From Saprospiraceae bacterium (GTDB lineage Bacteria > Bacteroidota > Bacteroidia > Chitinophagales > Saprospiraceae): DNA of 15,251 bases. Below, one piece after another: positions 6,861-14,773 of this stretch. Location of the stretch: the NCBI GenBank assembly GCA_020630455.1, contig JAHDBK010000027.1:1-15251 (forward strand), given 5' to 3'. The notes under the pieces were generated by a model. The model saw only the letters and a program-made list of their open reading frames with translations. It was not told the origin of the DNA and did no database searches. The stretch's first letter is position 1, and each line of letters begins with the position of its first letter. A program made the position numbers and the translations under genes.

Positions 6861-7849
6861 CCTTTGAAAAAATCAAATTTGCAGTAGTAGGCTGTGGTAA
6901 AATTGGAAAACGCCACATTCAAGTAATAGAAAACGAACCAGAAGCCGAACTAACTGCCATTTGTGATATACAGCCAACCAACTATAAAACCATTCCATTT
7001 TTTTCCTCTTTAGAGGAATTGCTTACAAGTTTAGTACCTTTTGATGTAGTTTGTATATGTACACCAAATGGCTTACATACTCAACAAGCACTTCAAGTAC
7101 TTCAACACCAAAAACATGTAGTTATTGAAAAGCCAATGGGCTTGACAAAAGCCTCTTGTGAGGCAGTCATTCACCAAGCTTTAAACAGTGGGAAACAGGT
7201 TTTTTGTGTGATGCAAAATAGATATTCACCACCTATTCAACTACTCAAAAAATTAGTAGAAGAACAAAAACTTGGTGAAATCTTCCTAGTTCAAATCAAC
7301 TGTTTTTGGAATCGTGATGAACGTTATTATACAGGTGATTGGCATGGTACAAAAGATTTAGATGGGGGCATTTTATATACACAGTTTGCCCACTTTATAG
7401 ATATTATGTACTGGTTGTTTGGTGATATAAAAAAAGTGAAAACACAATTTCAAAACTTTACTCACCAAACTTCAACAGAATTTGCAGATACAGGAGTAGC
7501 CTCTTTTCAATTTGAACAAGGAGGAATAGGAAATATTAGTTTTACTACAACGGTACAAAATCAAAATTTTGAAAGTAGTATCACAATTATAAGTAGCAAA
7601 GGGACGGTTAAAATTGGGGGGCAATATATGAATGAAATAACCCATTTTGAGGTAGAAAATTATACCATGCCCCAATTAGAACCAACCAATGCTCCTAATC
7701 AATATGGAAATTATCAAGGCTCTGCTGCCAATCATCACCACATGATAAAAAATGTAATTGATGTTTTAAAAGGTAGAAACCCAATTACAACAAATGCCCT
7801 AGAAGGGATGAAAGTAGTCGAAATCATTCAAAAAATTTATAATGGCTGA
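6857..7849 (+). CDS. wbpB: Gfo/Idh/MocA oxidoreductase (WbpB/WlbA type)
   Basis: The 330-residue NAD-dependent oxidoreductase has a Rossmann motif VVGCGKIGKRH at 10-20, CTPNGLH at 68-74, and the EKP motif at 91-93 with its conserved lysine. GGILYTQFAHFIDIMYWLFGD at about 170-190 carries the histidine (H179) expected in the active site. In the WbpABDE pathway it oxidises C3 of UDP-GlcNAc uronic acid, feeding the WbpE-type aminotransferase. The start is TTG at 6857: an in-frame TAA lies at 6851-6853, and no ATG occurs before the Rossmann strand. The gene overlaps the preceding stop by four bases and the DUF2061 start by eight, so it sits firmly in the operon. Exact substrate is inferred from the neighbours. 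Confidence 0.85.
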   Translation: MTFEKIKFAVVGCGKIGKRHIQVIENEPEAELTAICDIQPTNYKTIPFFSSLEELLTSLVPFDVVCICTPNGLHTQQALQVLQHQKHVVIEKPMGLTKASCEAVIHQALNSGKQVFCVMQNRYSPPIQLLKKLVEEQKLGEIFLVQINCFWNRDERYYTGDWHGTKDLDGGILYTQFAHFIDIMYWLFGDIKKVKTQFQNFTHQTSTEFADTGVASFQFEQGGIGNISFTTTVQNQNFESSITIISSKGTVKIGGQYMNEITHFEVENYTMPQLEPTNAPNQYGNYQGSAANHHHMIKNVIDVLKGRNPITTNALEGMKVVEIIQKIYNG

Positions 7850-8093
7850 AGTCCAAAAAGAATCACACATAAGAAGTCTTCTAAAAGGATTGACTTGGAG
7901 AGTTGTTGCCACATCAACAATTATCGCAATCGCCTATTTTACAACAGGTGATATTTCTTTAGCCTTAGAAATAGGCTTTATTGAGTTTTTTCTAAAATTA
8001 CTCCTTTATTACTTACATGAGCGTGCTTGGCAATTGGTACCAAGAGGAACGATTAGGAACACTGTTACAGGTACAGAAAATTCAGAGAGTTAA
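7842..8093 (+). CDS. Small DUF2061 membrane protein
   Basis: The 83-residue protein matches the DUF2061 family by eye: it begins with RSLLKGLTWRVVATSTIIAIAYFTTG (about 12-37, key residues W19, R20, T24) and continues with a second hydrophobic helix (about 40-60) and a HERAW motif at 59-63. Two transmembrane helices are likely. The family has no established biochemical role, but such genes often neighbour sulfate activation genes. Here it overlaps wbpB by eight bases and precedes cysC by ten, directly between the nucleotide-sugar and PAPS modules. A link to sulfate supply or to membrane placement of the sulfation machinery is possible but only inferred. Confidence 0.82.
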   Translation: MAEVQKESHIRSLLKGLTWRVVATSTIIAIAYFTTGDISLALEIGFIEFFLKLLLYYLHERAWQLVPRGTIRNTVTGTENSES

Positions 8094-8103
8094 AATATAT
8101 AAT

Positions 8104-8709
8104 ATGAGTTCAAATAATATACATCCTATCTTTGATAGACTCTTACAAAGAGAAGATCGGGAGAAACGACTAGGGCAAAAAAGCAAAGTACTATGGTTGA
8201 CAGGGCTTTCTGGTTCTGGAAAAAGTACCATTGCTCAAGCCCTAGAACGAAGGCTATATAATGAGGGCTTCTTCCCTCAAGTGCTAGATGGAGATAATAT
8301 CAGAGTAGGTATTAATAACAATCTAGGCTTTTCAATAGAAGATAGAACAGAGAATATTAGACGTATTGCAGAAGTCTCTAAACTATACTTGAATAGTGGT
8401 CTAGTAGTAGTCAATTCTTTTATTAGTCCTACAGAAAAAATTCGAGCTTTTGCAAAAAATATTATAGGAGAAGAAAATTTTATTGAAATCTATATCAATG
8501 CACCTCTAGAAGTATGCGAGGCAAGAGATGTAAAAGGATTATACCAAAAAGCTAGAGCAGGACAAATCAAAGGCTTTACAGGGATTGATTCTCCTTATGA
8601 AGCTCCTAAGGCTCCAGCCGTAGAGATAAAAACGGACGAAATGACGATAGACGAAGCTGTTGAGAAAATTTATACATTTATTTTACCTATCATAAAACTT
8701 GGTCAATGA
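8104..8709 (+). CDS. cysC: Adenylyl-sulfate (APS) kinase
   Basis: CysC phosphorylates adenosine 5'-phosphosulfate at the 3' position to make PAPS, the universal sulfate donor. From the ATG at 8104 the protein is 201 residues, the normal length for the family. It begins MSSNNIHPIFDRLLQRE, typical of Bacteroidota CysC. Walker A is GLSGSGKST at 34-42. DGDNIR, NNLGFS and EDRTENIRR follow as expected, and the segment EVCEARDVKGLYQKARAG is diagnostic. The frame stays open upstream to an ATG at 8017, but that would run through the DUF2061 gene and add an unrelated N-terminus, so I reject it. The stop overlaps the cysD start (ATGA). Confidence 0.95.
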   Translation: MSSNNIHPIFDRLLQREDREKRLGQKSKVLWLTGLSGSGKSTIAQALERRLYNEGFFPQVLDGDNIRVGINNNLGFSIEDRTENIRRIAEVSKLYLNSGLVVVNSFISPTEKIRAFAKNIIGEENFIEIYINAPLEVCEARDVKGLYQKARAGQIKGFTGIDSPYEAPKAPAVEIKTDEMTIDEAVEKIYTFILPIIKLGQ

Positions 8710-9608
8710 ACTATCATTTGAATCACCTGAAAGAACTAGAATCGGAATCAATATTCGTCATCCGAGAAGTGGCAGCACAGTTTGAAAACCCAGTGTTGAT
8801 GTTCTCTGGAGGAAAAGACTCGATTCTAATGGTTTACTTAGCTCAAAAAGCATTTTACCCTGCTAGAATTCCTTTTTCATTATTACACATAGATACAGGA
8901 CATAACTTCCCAGAAGCTATCAAATTTAGAGATGACTTAGTAGAAAGGTTAGGTGTCCGCCTAATTGTAGGTTCTGTACAGGAAGCAATTGATACAGGAT
9001 TGGTTACAGAAGAAAAGGGATATAATGCTAGTCGTAATGGATTACAAACAGCAACATTATTAGATGCTCTTGAAAAAGGCAAATATGATGCTGCCTTAGG
9101 AGGTGCTAGAAGGGACGAAGAAAAAGCTAGGGCAAAAGAACGTTTCTTCTCTCATAGAGATGAATTTGGTCAGTGGGATCCTAAAAACCAACGCCCAGAA
9201 CTTTGGAATCTATTCAATAGTAAAAAACGATTTGGAGAACACTTTAGAGTATTTCCAATTAGTAACTGGACAGAGTTAGATGTTTGGCAATATCTAGCTA
9301 TGGAAAAAGTAGAACTTCCAAACCTTTACTTTGCACACAAAAGACGGGTATTTGAAAGAGATGGTGTCCTACTAGCAGAATGTGATTTCATTCAAAGAAA
9401 ACCAGAAGAAGAAGTAAAAGAAATGATGGTAAGATGTAGAACAATTGGTGATATGACTTGTACAGGTGTATTCCCATCTTCTGCGGATACCCTAGAAAAA
9501 ATTATTGAAGAAGTTTCTACCACTCGTATTACAGAAAGAGGAGGACGTGCAGATGATAAACGTTCTGAAACCTCTATGGAGGACAGAAAGAAACAAGGTT
9601 ACTTCTAA
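8706..9608 (+). CDS. cysD: Sulfate adenylyltransferase subunit 2
   Basis: CysD is the catalytic subunit of ATP sulfurylase, forming APS and pyrophosphate from ATP and sulfate together with the GTPase CysN. The 300-residue length matches E. coli CysD. The PP-loop SGGKDS lies at 34-39. Further hallmarks are LHIDTGHNFPE, ALGGARRDEEKARAKER, and the C-terminal CRTIGDMTCTG and EVSTTRITERGGRADD segments. The ATG overlaps the cysC stop by four bases, and cysN follows after 35 bases, so the whole PAPS module is cotranscribed. No frameshift or missing key residue was seen. Confidence 0.96.
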   Translation: MNYHLNHLKELESESIFVIREVAAQFENPVLMFSGGKDSILMVYLAQKAFYPARIPFSLLHIDTGHNFPEAIKFRDDLVERLGVRLIVGSVQEAIDTGLVTEEKGYNASRNGLQTATLLDALEKGKYDAALGGARRDEEKARAKERFFSHRDEFGQWDPKNQRPELWNLFNSKKRFGEHFRVFPISNWTELDVWQYLAMEKVELPNLYFAHKRRVFERDGVLLAECDFIQRKPEEEVKEMMVRCRTIGDMTCTGVFPSSADTLEKIIEEVSTTRITERGGRADDKRSETSMEDRKKQGYF

Positions 9609-9643
9609 CAATTTTTTATCACACCAATTCAATTTTAATAAAA

Positions 9644-10909
9644 ATGTCAGATAATCAATATAAAGATATGGAACTCCTGCGCTTTACAACAGCAGGGAGT
9701 GTAGATGATGGAAAAAGTACTTTAATTGGTCGTTTACTATATGATAGTAAATCTATCTTCCAAGATCAATATGAAGCTATCGAGGCAAGTAGTTTACGTA
9801 GAGGAGAATCAGAGGTGAATTTAGCTCTACTAACAGATGGACTAAAAGCAGAAAGAGAACAAGGAATTACCATTGATGTAGCCTATCGTTATTTTTCTAC
9901 ACCAAAAAGAAAATTTATCATTGCAGATACCCCTGGTCATATCCAATATACTAGGAATATGGTAACAGGTGCTTCTACCGCCAATGTCGCATTGATTTTA
10001 ATTGATGCTAGAAATGGAGTAGTAGAACAAACAAAACGTCATGCAATTATTGCTTCATTACTACAAATTCCTCACTTATTGGTTTGTATCAATAAAATGG
10101 ACTTAGTAGATTATCAAGAAGAAGCTTACCATAAAATTCATCAAGAGTTTGAAAAATTTGCTTCTAAACTAGATATTAAAGATGTAAGCTTTATTCCAAT
10201 CTCTGCCTTAAATGGAGATAATGTTGTAGATCGTTCAGACGCAATGCCTTGGTATGAAGGGTCAACCCTATTATACTACCTAGAAAATGTACACATTGCA
10301 AGTGACCACAACTTTATTGATACTAGATTCCCAGTACAATATGTAGTAAGACCATATAATGATGACTACCACGATTACAGAGGTTATGCAGGGCGTGTAG
10401 CTGGTGGTATTTTGAAAAAAGGAGATGCAGTTACACTACTACCTTCAGGCTTTACAAGTAAAATTGCTAAGATTGATACATTTGATGGAGAAATTGAGCA
10501 AGCTTTTCCTCCAATGTCTGTAACTGTTCTTCTAGAGAATGACTTAGATTTATCTCGTGGAGATATGATTGTAAGACAAAACAATCAACCTGAAGTAACA
10601 CAAGATATCGAAGCAATGATTTGTTGGTTTAATGACAAACCACTACAAGTCAAAGGAAAATATGCGGTTCTTCATACAACTAAAGATGTAAGGTGTGTAG
10701 TGAAAGAAGTAAGGTATAAACTAGACATCAATACACTTCATCGTGATTTGGAAGATAAAGCGATAAAAATGAATGATATTGCTCGTATCGTTATCCGTAC
10801 AACCAAACCATTATTTGTAGATGAATATCGTAAAAATAGAATTACAGGTAGTATCATTCTAGTAGATGAAGGAACAAATGAGACAGTAGCAGCAGGAATG
10901 ATTATATAA
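9644..10909 (+). CDS. cysN: Sulfate adenylyltransferase subunit 1 (GTPase)
   Basis: CysN is the EF-Tu-like GTPase subunit of ATP sulfurylase; GTP hydrolysis drives APS formation by CysD. The 421-residue protein has G1 GSVDDGKST at 18-26, DTPGH at 95-99 and NKMD at 150-153, followed by the two beta-barrel domains. There is no CysC domain fused at the C-terminus, unlike the CysNC proteins of some bacteria, which fits the separate cysC gene upstream. It is shorter than E. coli CysN (about 475) but of the size seen in Bacteroidota. No cysH or cysIJ genes are seen beside it, suggesting that its product is for sulfation rather than cysteine synthesis. Confidence 0.95.
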   Translation: MSDNQYKDMELLRFTTAGSVDDGKSTLIGRLLYDSKSIFQDQYEAIEASSLRRGESEVNLALLTDGLKAEREQGITIDVAYRYFSTPKRKFIIADTPGHIQYTRNMVTGASTANVALILIDARNGVVEQTKRHAIIASLLQIPHLLVCINKMDLVDYQEEAYHKIHQEFEKFASKLDIKDVSFIPISALNGDNVVDRSDAMPWYEGSTLLYYLENVHIASDHNFIDTRFPVQYVVRPYNDDYHDYRGYAGRVAGGILKKGDAVTLLPSGFTSKIAKIDTFDGEIEQAFPPMSVTVLLENDLDLSRGDMIVRQNNQPEVTQDIEAMICWFNDKPLQVKGKYAVLHTTKDVRCVVKEVRYKLDINTLHRDLEDKAIKMNDIARIVIRTTKPLFVDEYRKNRITGSIILVDEGTNETVAAGMII

Positions 10910-10931
10910 ATAATGTATTTTGAAAAAATAA

Positions 10932-10968
10932 ATTAGGAAGGAAGAATAGAATTTTTTTCCTTCCTAAT
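10932..10968. repeat. Perfect 12-bp inverted repeat between cysN and uxs
   Basis: ATTAGGAAGGAA at 10932-10943 is the exact reverse complement of TTCCTTCCTAAT at 10957-10968. Three more pairs, one of them G-U, extend the stem inward. No T-run follows on the plus strand, so it is a poor intrinsic terminator in the direction of the operon. On the minus strand a T-rich tail does follow. It could be a pause site, an mRNA-stabilising hairpin or a processing site at the boundary between the PAPS and uronate modules. Confidence 0.5.
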
Positions 10969-10997
10969 CTCGTTAACCGACCAACTTTATAATAATA

Positions 10998-11936
10998 ATG
11001 GCTAGGGTATTAATTACAGGAGCTGCTGGATTTTTAGGCTCTCATCTTTGTGATAGATTTATTAAAGAAGGACTTCATGTAATAGGCATGGACAACCTTA
11101 TTACTGGAAATATGGACAACATTGCCCATTTGTTTCCTAATAAATCATTTGAATTCTACCATCATGATGTGAGTAAATTTGTCCACGTACCAGGAGAATT
11201 AGATTATATTCTTCATTTTGCTTCTCCAGCAAGTCCAATAGACTATCTTAAAATGCCTATACAAACACTAAAAGTAGGCTCTTTAGGAACTCATAATTTA
11301 CTAGGATTAGCTAAAGCAAAAAAGGCTAGAATATTAGTGGCTTCTACATCAGAAGTTTATGGAGACCCACTCGTGAATCCACAACCTGAAGAATATTGGG
11401 GCAATGTAAACCCAGTAGGACCTCGTGGAGTGTATGATGAAGCAAAACGTTTCCAAGAAGCGATGACTATGGCTTATCATAATTTTCATGGATTAGAAAC
11501 ACGTATTATTCGCATTTTTAATACTTATGGACCTAGAATGCGTGTCAATGATGGTCGGGTATTACCTGCCTTCTTTTCACAAGCTATTAGAGGAGAAGGG
11601 CTAACGGTCTTTGGAGATGGTTCTCAAACCCGTTCTTTTTGTTATGTAGATGATTTAGTACAAGGAATTTACCAACTTTTATTGAGTGATTATCACTTAC
11701 CTATGAATATTGGAAATCCAGATGAAATTAGTATCATCGATTTTGCTAAAGAAGTACTAGATTTAGTAGATAACCCAAAAGCACATGTCATTAATAAAGA
11801 CCTTCCTGTAGATGACCCTAAAGTCAGAAGACCAAATATCACAAAGGCTAAAGAAATTTTAGGCTGGTCTCCAAAAATCGACAGAGCAGAAGGTTTAAGA
11901 AGAACATACGAGTACTTTAAACAGGTAGTCAAGTAA
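10998..11936 (+). CDS. uxs: UDP-glucuronate decarboxylase (UDP-xylose synthase)
   Basis: The 312-residue short-chain dehydrogenase converts UDP-GlcA to UDP-xylose and CO2 through a 4-keto intermediate, with bound NAD. The NAD motif is GAAGFLG at 8-14. FASPASP at 74-80 is characteristic of UXS proteins, as is STSEVYGDP at 116-124 with E119. The catalytic pair is Y146 and K150 in YDEAK. RIFNTYGPRMRVNDGRVLPAF (part shown; about 172-190) is also typical. It draws on the UDP-GlcA made by the Ugd encoded upstream and so competes with the epimerase encoded next. The gene follows an 88-base spacer with a hairpin, and the epimerase starts two bases after its stop. Confidence 0.92.
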   Translation: MARVLITGAAGFLGSHLCDRFIKEGLHVIGMDNLITGNMDNIAHLFPNKSFEFYHHDVSKFVHVPGELDYILHFASPASPIDYLKMPIQTLKVGSLGTHNLLGLAKAKKARILVASTSEVYGDPLVNPQPEEYWGNVNPVGPRGVYDEAKRFQEAMTMAYHNFHGLETRIIRIFNTYGPRMRVNDGRVLPAFFSQAIRGEGLTVFGDGSQTRSFCYVDDLVQGIYQLLLSDYHLPMNIGNPDEISIIDFAKEVLDLVDNPKAHVINKDLPVDDPKVRRPNITKAKEILGWSPKIDRAEGLRRTYEYFKQVVK

Positions 11937-11938
11937 AG

Positions 11939-12994
11939 ATGAAAATTTTAGTTACGGGGACAGCGGGTTTTATTGGTTTTCATTTAGTTCATAAACTCCT
12001 AGAAAGGGGAGATGAAGTGATAGGACTGGATAATATTAATGATTACTATTCTGTTGATTTAAAATACGCTCGTCTAGAAGAGGCTGGAATCACTAAAGAA
12101 AGATTGGTATATAATACATTAGTGCAAAGCTCTAAGCACAAAAACTACCAGTTTATTCAGCTTAACTTAGAAGACAAGGCTCAACTTCAAAAGCTTTTTG
12201 AGCAAGAAAAATTTGATAAAGTTTGTCATCTTGCAGCACAAGCAGGAGTGAGGTATAGCCTAGAAAACCCAGATGCTTATATTAGTAGTAATGTGGTTGG
12301 GTTTATGAATATATTAGAGTGTTGTCGTACTTACAAAATACAGCACTTAGCCTATGCAAGTAGTTCTAGTATTTATGGTCTGAATGAAAAAATCCCCTTC
12401 TCTACTTCTGATAATGTTGACCATCCTGTTTCTCTCTATGCCGCTACCAAAAAAAGTAATGAATTGATGGCACATACTTATAGCCACTTATTCAAAATTC
12501 CAACAACGGGTATTCGCTTTTTTACAGTATATGGCCCTTGGGGACGACCAGATATGGCTTACTTTTTATTTACAAAAGCTATCATAGATAACCACCCCAT
12601 CAAGGTATTTAATCAAGGGCAAATGTCTAGAGATTTTACCTATGTAGATGATATAGTAGAAGGGGTTGTGCGTATCATCGACCACCCACCCAAAGGCAAC
12701 AATGACTGGGACGCAGGTAAGCCTAATCCTGCTAGTTCAAAAGCACCCTATAAAGTTTATAATATAGGGAACAATCAACCTGTAAAATTGATGGATTTTA
12801 TCCATGTAATTGAAGAAGCCATTGGAAAAGAAGCCATCAAAGAATATTTTCCTATGCAAAAAGGGGATGTAGAAAGAACCTATGCAGATATAGAGGATTT
12901 AATAGATAATCTAGGATATAAACCCAATACTTCTATTGAAAAAGGAATTGGAGATTTTGTAGCGTGGTATAAAGCTTATTATAAATGTATGTAA
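11939..12994 (+). CDS. UDP-glucuronate 4-epimerase
   Basis: The 351-residue enzyme belongs to the extended short-chain dehydrogenases and most resembles the UDP-GlcA 4-epimerases (Cap1J, LpsL and plant GAE type), which yield UDP-galacturonic acid. The NAD motif GTAGFIG lies at 7-13, followed by LDNINDYYSVDLKYARL at about 30-46, a segment typical of this subgroup. LAAQAGVRYSLENP at 98-111 and ASSSSIYG at 140-147 follow, with catalytic Y167 and K171 in YAATK. GPWGRPDMA is the family's substrate-region motif. A UDP-Glc or UDP-GlcNAc epimerase is less likely given these motifs and the adjacent Ugd and UXS. It overlaps the next gene by ten bases. Confidence 0.87.
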   Translation: MKILVTGTAGFIGFHLVHKLLERGDEVIGLDNINDYYSVDLKYARLEEAGITKERLVYNTLVQSSKHKNYQFIQLNLEDKAQLQKLFEQEKFDKVCHLAAQAGVRYSLENPDAYISSNVVGFMNILECCRTYKIQHLAYASSSSIYGLNEKIPFSTSDNVDHPVSLYAATKKSNELMAHTYSHLFKIPTTGIRFFTVYGPWGRPDMAYFLFTKAIIDNHPIKVFNQGQMSRDFTYVDDIVEGVVRIIDHPPKGNNDWDAGKPNPASSKAPYKVYNIGNNQPVKLMDFIHVIEEAIGKEAIKEYFPMQKGDVERTYADIEDLIDNLGYKPNTSIEKGIGDFVAWYKAYYKCM

Positions 12995-14760
12995 TCAAGT
13001 ATTGGAATAATTTTTACAAGATAGTGGGGAATATGATATTTGCCGTATTCATTATTTCTCCATTAATTGGTTTTTTAGATGGCTTTGGTATATCCTTAAT
13101 TATTCCTTTACTTTCTGATGTATTAGGTGGAAGTGGGGAGATTATGAGTAAAATTCCAGGACCTATTAGAAATATATTCAGCTTTGTAAATTTTGAATTG
13201 ACTTCTTCCAATATTATAAAGTTTATTGTTGTAGTAATTTGTTTAAAAGCAATACTAAAAGGACTCAATATATTGGTATTAGCTTCTATGAATTCTACTT
13301 TTATTAAAGTTCTAAGAGACAAAGTAGTTCGTCTTTTTGGTAATATTAACTACCTCTATTATACCCAAATTAATTCAGGGGTCATACATAGTACTTCTTC
13401 TTATGAAATCAATAAATATCTTGGGGGGTTTGTAGCATACTTAGAATCTATTAAAACTTTTTTAATTTTAATGGGCTATGTAACTATACTTTTTGCATCT
13501 AGTTGGAAAGCATCTTTAGTATTGGTTATTATTGGTTTACTTTTCAATGTCCTTTTTGTAATGTTGAATAAAATAGGGAGACGTTATTCTATTGAAAGGG
13601 CTAATGAAAATCTAAGATTTAAATCTTTATTATTAGAAGGTGTAAACTTTTTTAAATACCTCAAAGCAACCAAACGATATACATTTTTTAGAAATAGATT
13701 AGAAGCTTCAAATAAACACTATAAATCGATTCAATTTAAAACCATTTTTACAAATGGTATCCCACAGGTTATCCAAGAACCAATTACATTATTAATGATA
13801 TTTTTATTGTTTATAGTAAATAGCTTATGGTTAGGAGAACCACAAACAGTTTTGTTAGTTATTTTAGCTGTAGCTTATAGAGCTAGTACTGTTTTGTCAC
13901 AGTTTCAAGGTAAAAAACAACGATTTTATTCTGCAGTAGGAAGTATAGATACTGTAGAGAAATTATTTGCAGATTTAGAAAAACATAAAGAAACAACAGT
14001 AACAAATAGGGATATAGATTTTAAAAATACAGTTCAGTTAGATAAACTCTGTTTTAATTATCCAGATGGTACATCAGCATTGAAAAGTATAGATTTAACT
14101 ATAAATAAAAACGAAACAATCGCCTTTGTAGGTCCTTCTGGGTCAGGTAAATCTACCTTAGTAGATGTCTTGTCTGGTTTGCTGATTCCAAGCTCAGGTC
14201 AAATTGTTATCGATGGAGTGAAATACTCAAATCTTACTAATGATTTTTGGCGTAAGAAAATAGGATACATTACACAAGAAAATATTGTTTTTGATGGCTC
14301 TGTAAAAATGAATATCAGCTTTACAGAAGAAGAAAAAGAAGTAGATTATCCCAAACTAGAGGAAAGCCTTGTTGTTGCCAATGCTAAAGAGTTTGTAGAT
14401 AAATTAAAACACAATACAGATACTCAGTTAGGTGAAAAAGGAATAAGACTATCTGGTGGACAACGCCAAAGAATTTCTATTGCTAGAGAAATATATTCCT
14501 ACCCTGAAATATTGATACTAGATGAAGCAACTAGTGCTTTAGATTCTGAATCAGAAAAATTGATTCAAGAAAGTATTGATACGATGAAAGGAAAAACCAC
14601 TGTAATCATCATTGCTCACCGTCTATCTACTATTAGAAATGTAGATAAAATATATGTATTAGAAGAAGGTGAAATTATAGAAGCAGGAACATATAAAGAC
14701 TTAGTGAAAAATGATGAAACCCTTTTTCATAGACTAGCTAGTTTACAAGAATTAACTTAG
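12985..14760 (+). CDS. ABC half-transporter (MsbA/PglK-like exporter or flippase)
   Basis: The 591-residue protein fuses an N-terminal membrane domain to a C-terminal ATPase, as in MsbA, and would work as a homodimer in the inner membrane. Hydrophobic segments appear near 16-46, 78-100, 158-172, 176-195, 265-281 and 287-300, consistent with about six helices. The nucleotide-binding domain has Walker A GPSGSGKST at 383-391, signature LSGGQ at 489-493, Walker B ILILDEAT at 509-516 and the H-loop H545 in AHRLST. All ATPase motifs are intact. In this setting it may flip a lipid-linked oligosaccharide, as PglK does, or export a lipid-linked glycan; the substrate is inferred. The ATG at 12985 overlaps the epimerase gene; a second in-frame ATG at 13033 is a less likely start. 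Confidence 0.88.
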   Translation: MYVIKYWNNFYKIVGNMIFAVFIISPLIGFLDGFGISLIIPLLSDVLGGSGEIMSKIPGPIRNIFSFVNFELTSSNIIKFIVVVICLKAILKGLNILVLASMNSTFIKVLRDKVVRLFGNINYLYYTQINSGVIHSTSSYEINKYLGGFVAYLESIKTFLILMGYVTILFASSWKASLVLVIIGLLFNVLFVMLNKIGRRYSIERANENLRFKSLLLEGVNFFKYLKATKRYTFFRNRLEASNKHYKSIQFKTIFTNGIPQVIQEPITLLMIFLLFIVNSLWLGEPQTVLLVILAVAYRASTVLSQFQGKKQRFYSAVGSIDTVEKLFADLEKHKETTVTNRDIDFKNTVQLDKLCFNYPDGTSALKSIDLTINKNETIAFVGPSGSGKSTLVDVLSGLLIPSSGQIVIDGVKYSNLTNDFWRKKIGYITQENIVFDGSVKMNISFTEEEKEVDYPKLEESLVVANAKEFVDKLKHNTDTQLGEKGIRLSGGQRQRISIAREIYSYPEILILDEATSALDSESEKLIQESIDTMKGKTTVIIIAHRLSTIRNVDKIYVLEEGEIIEAGTYKDLVKNDETLFHRLASLQELT

Positions 14761-14773
14761 ATGAAGTTGTATA

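Noticed and set aside
8017..8103. Upstream extension of cysC to an ATG at 8017
   Set aside because: It overlaps the DUF2061 gene for 77 bases and adds residues absent from CysC, while the ATG at 8104 gives the family's exact length and N-terminus.
13014..13322. Minus-strand open frame of 102 codons
   Set aside because: It is antisense to the membrane domain of the ABC transporter and looks like a shadow of its hydrophobic codons.
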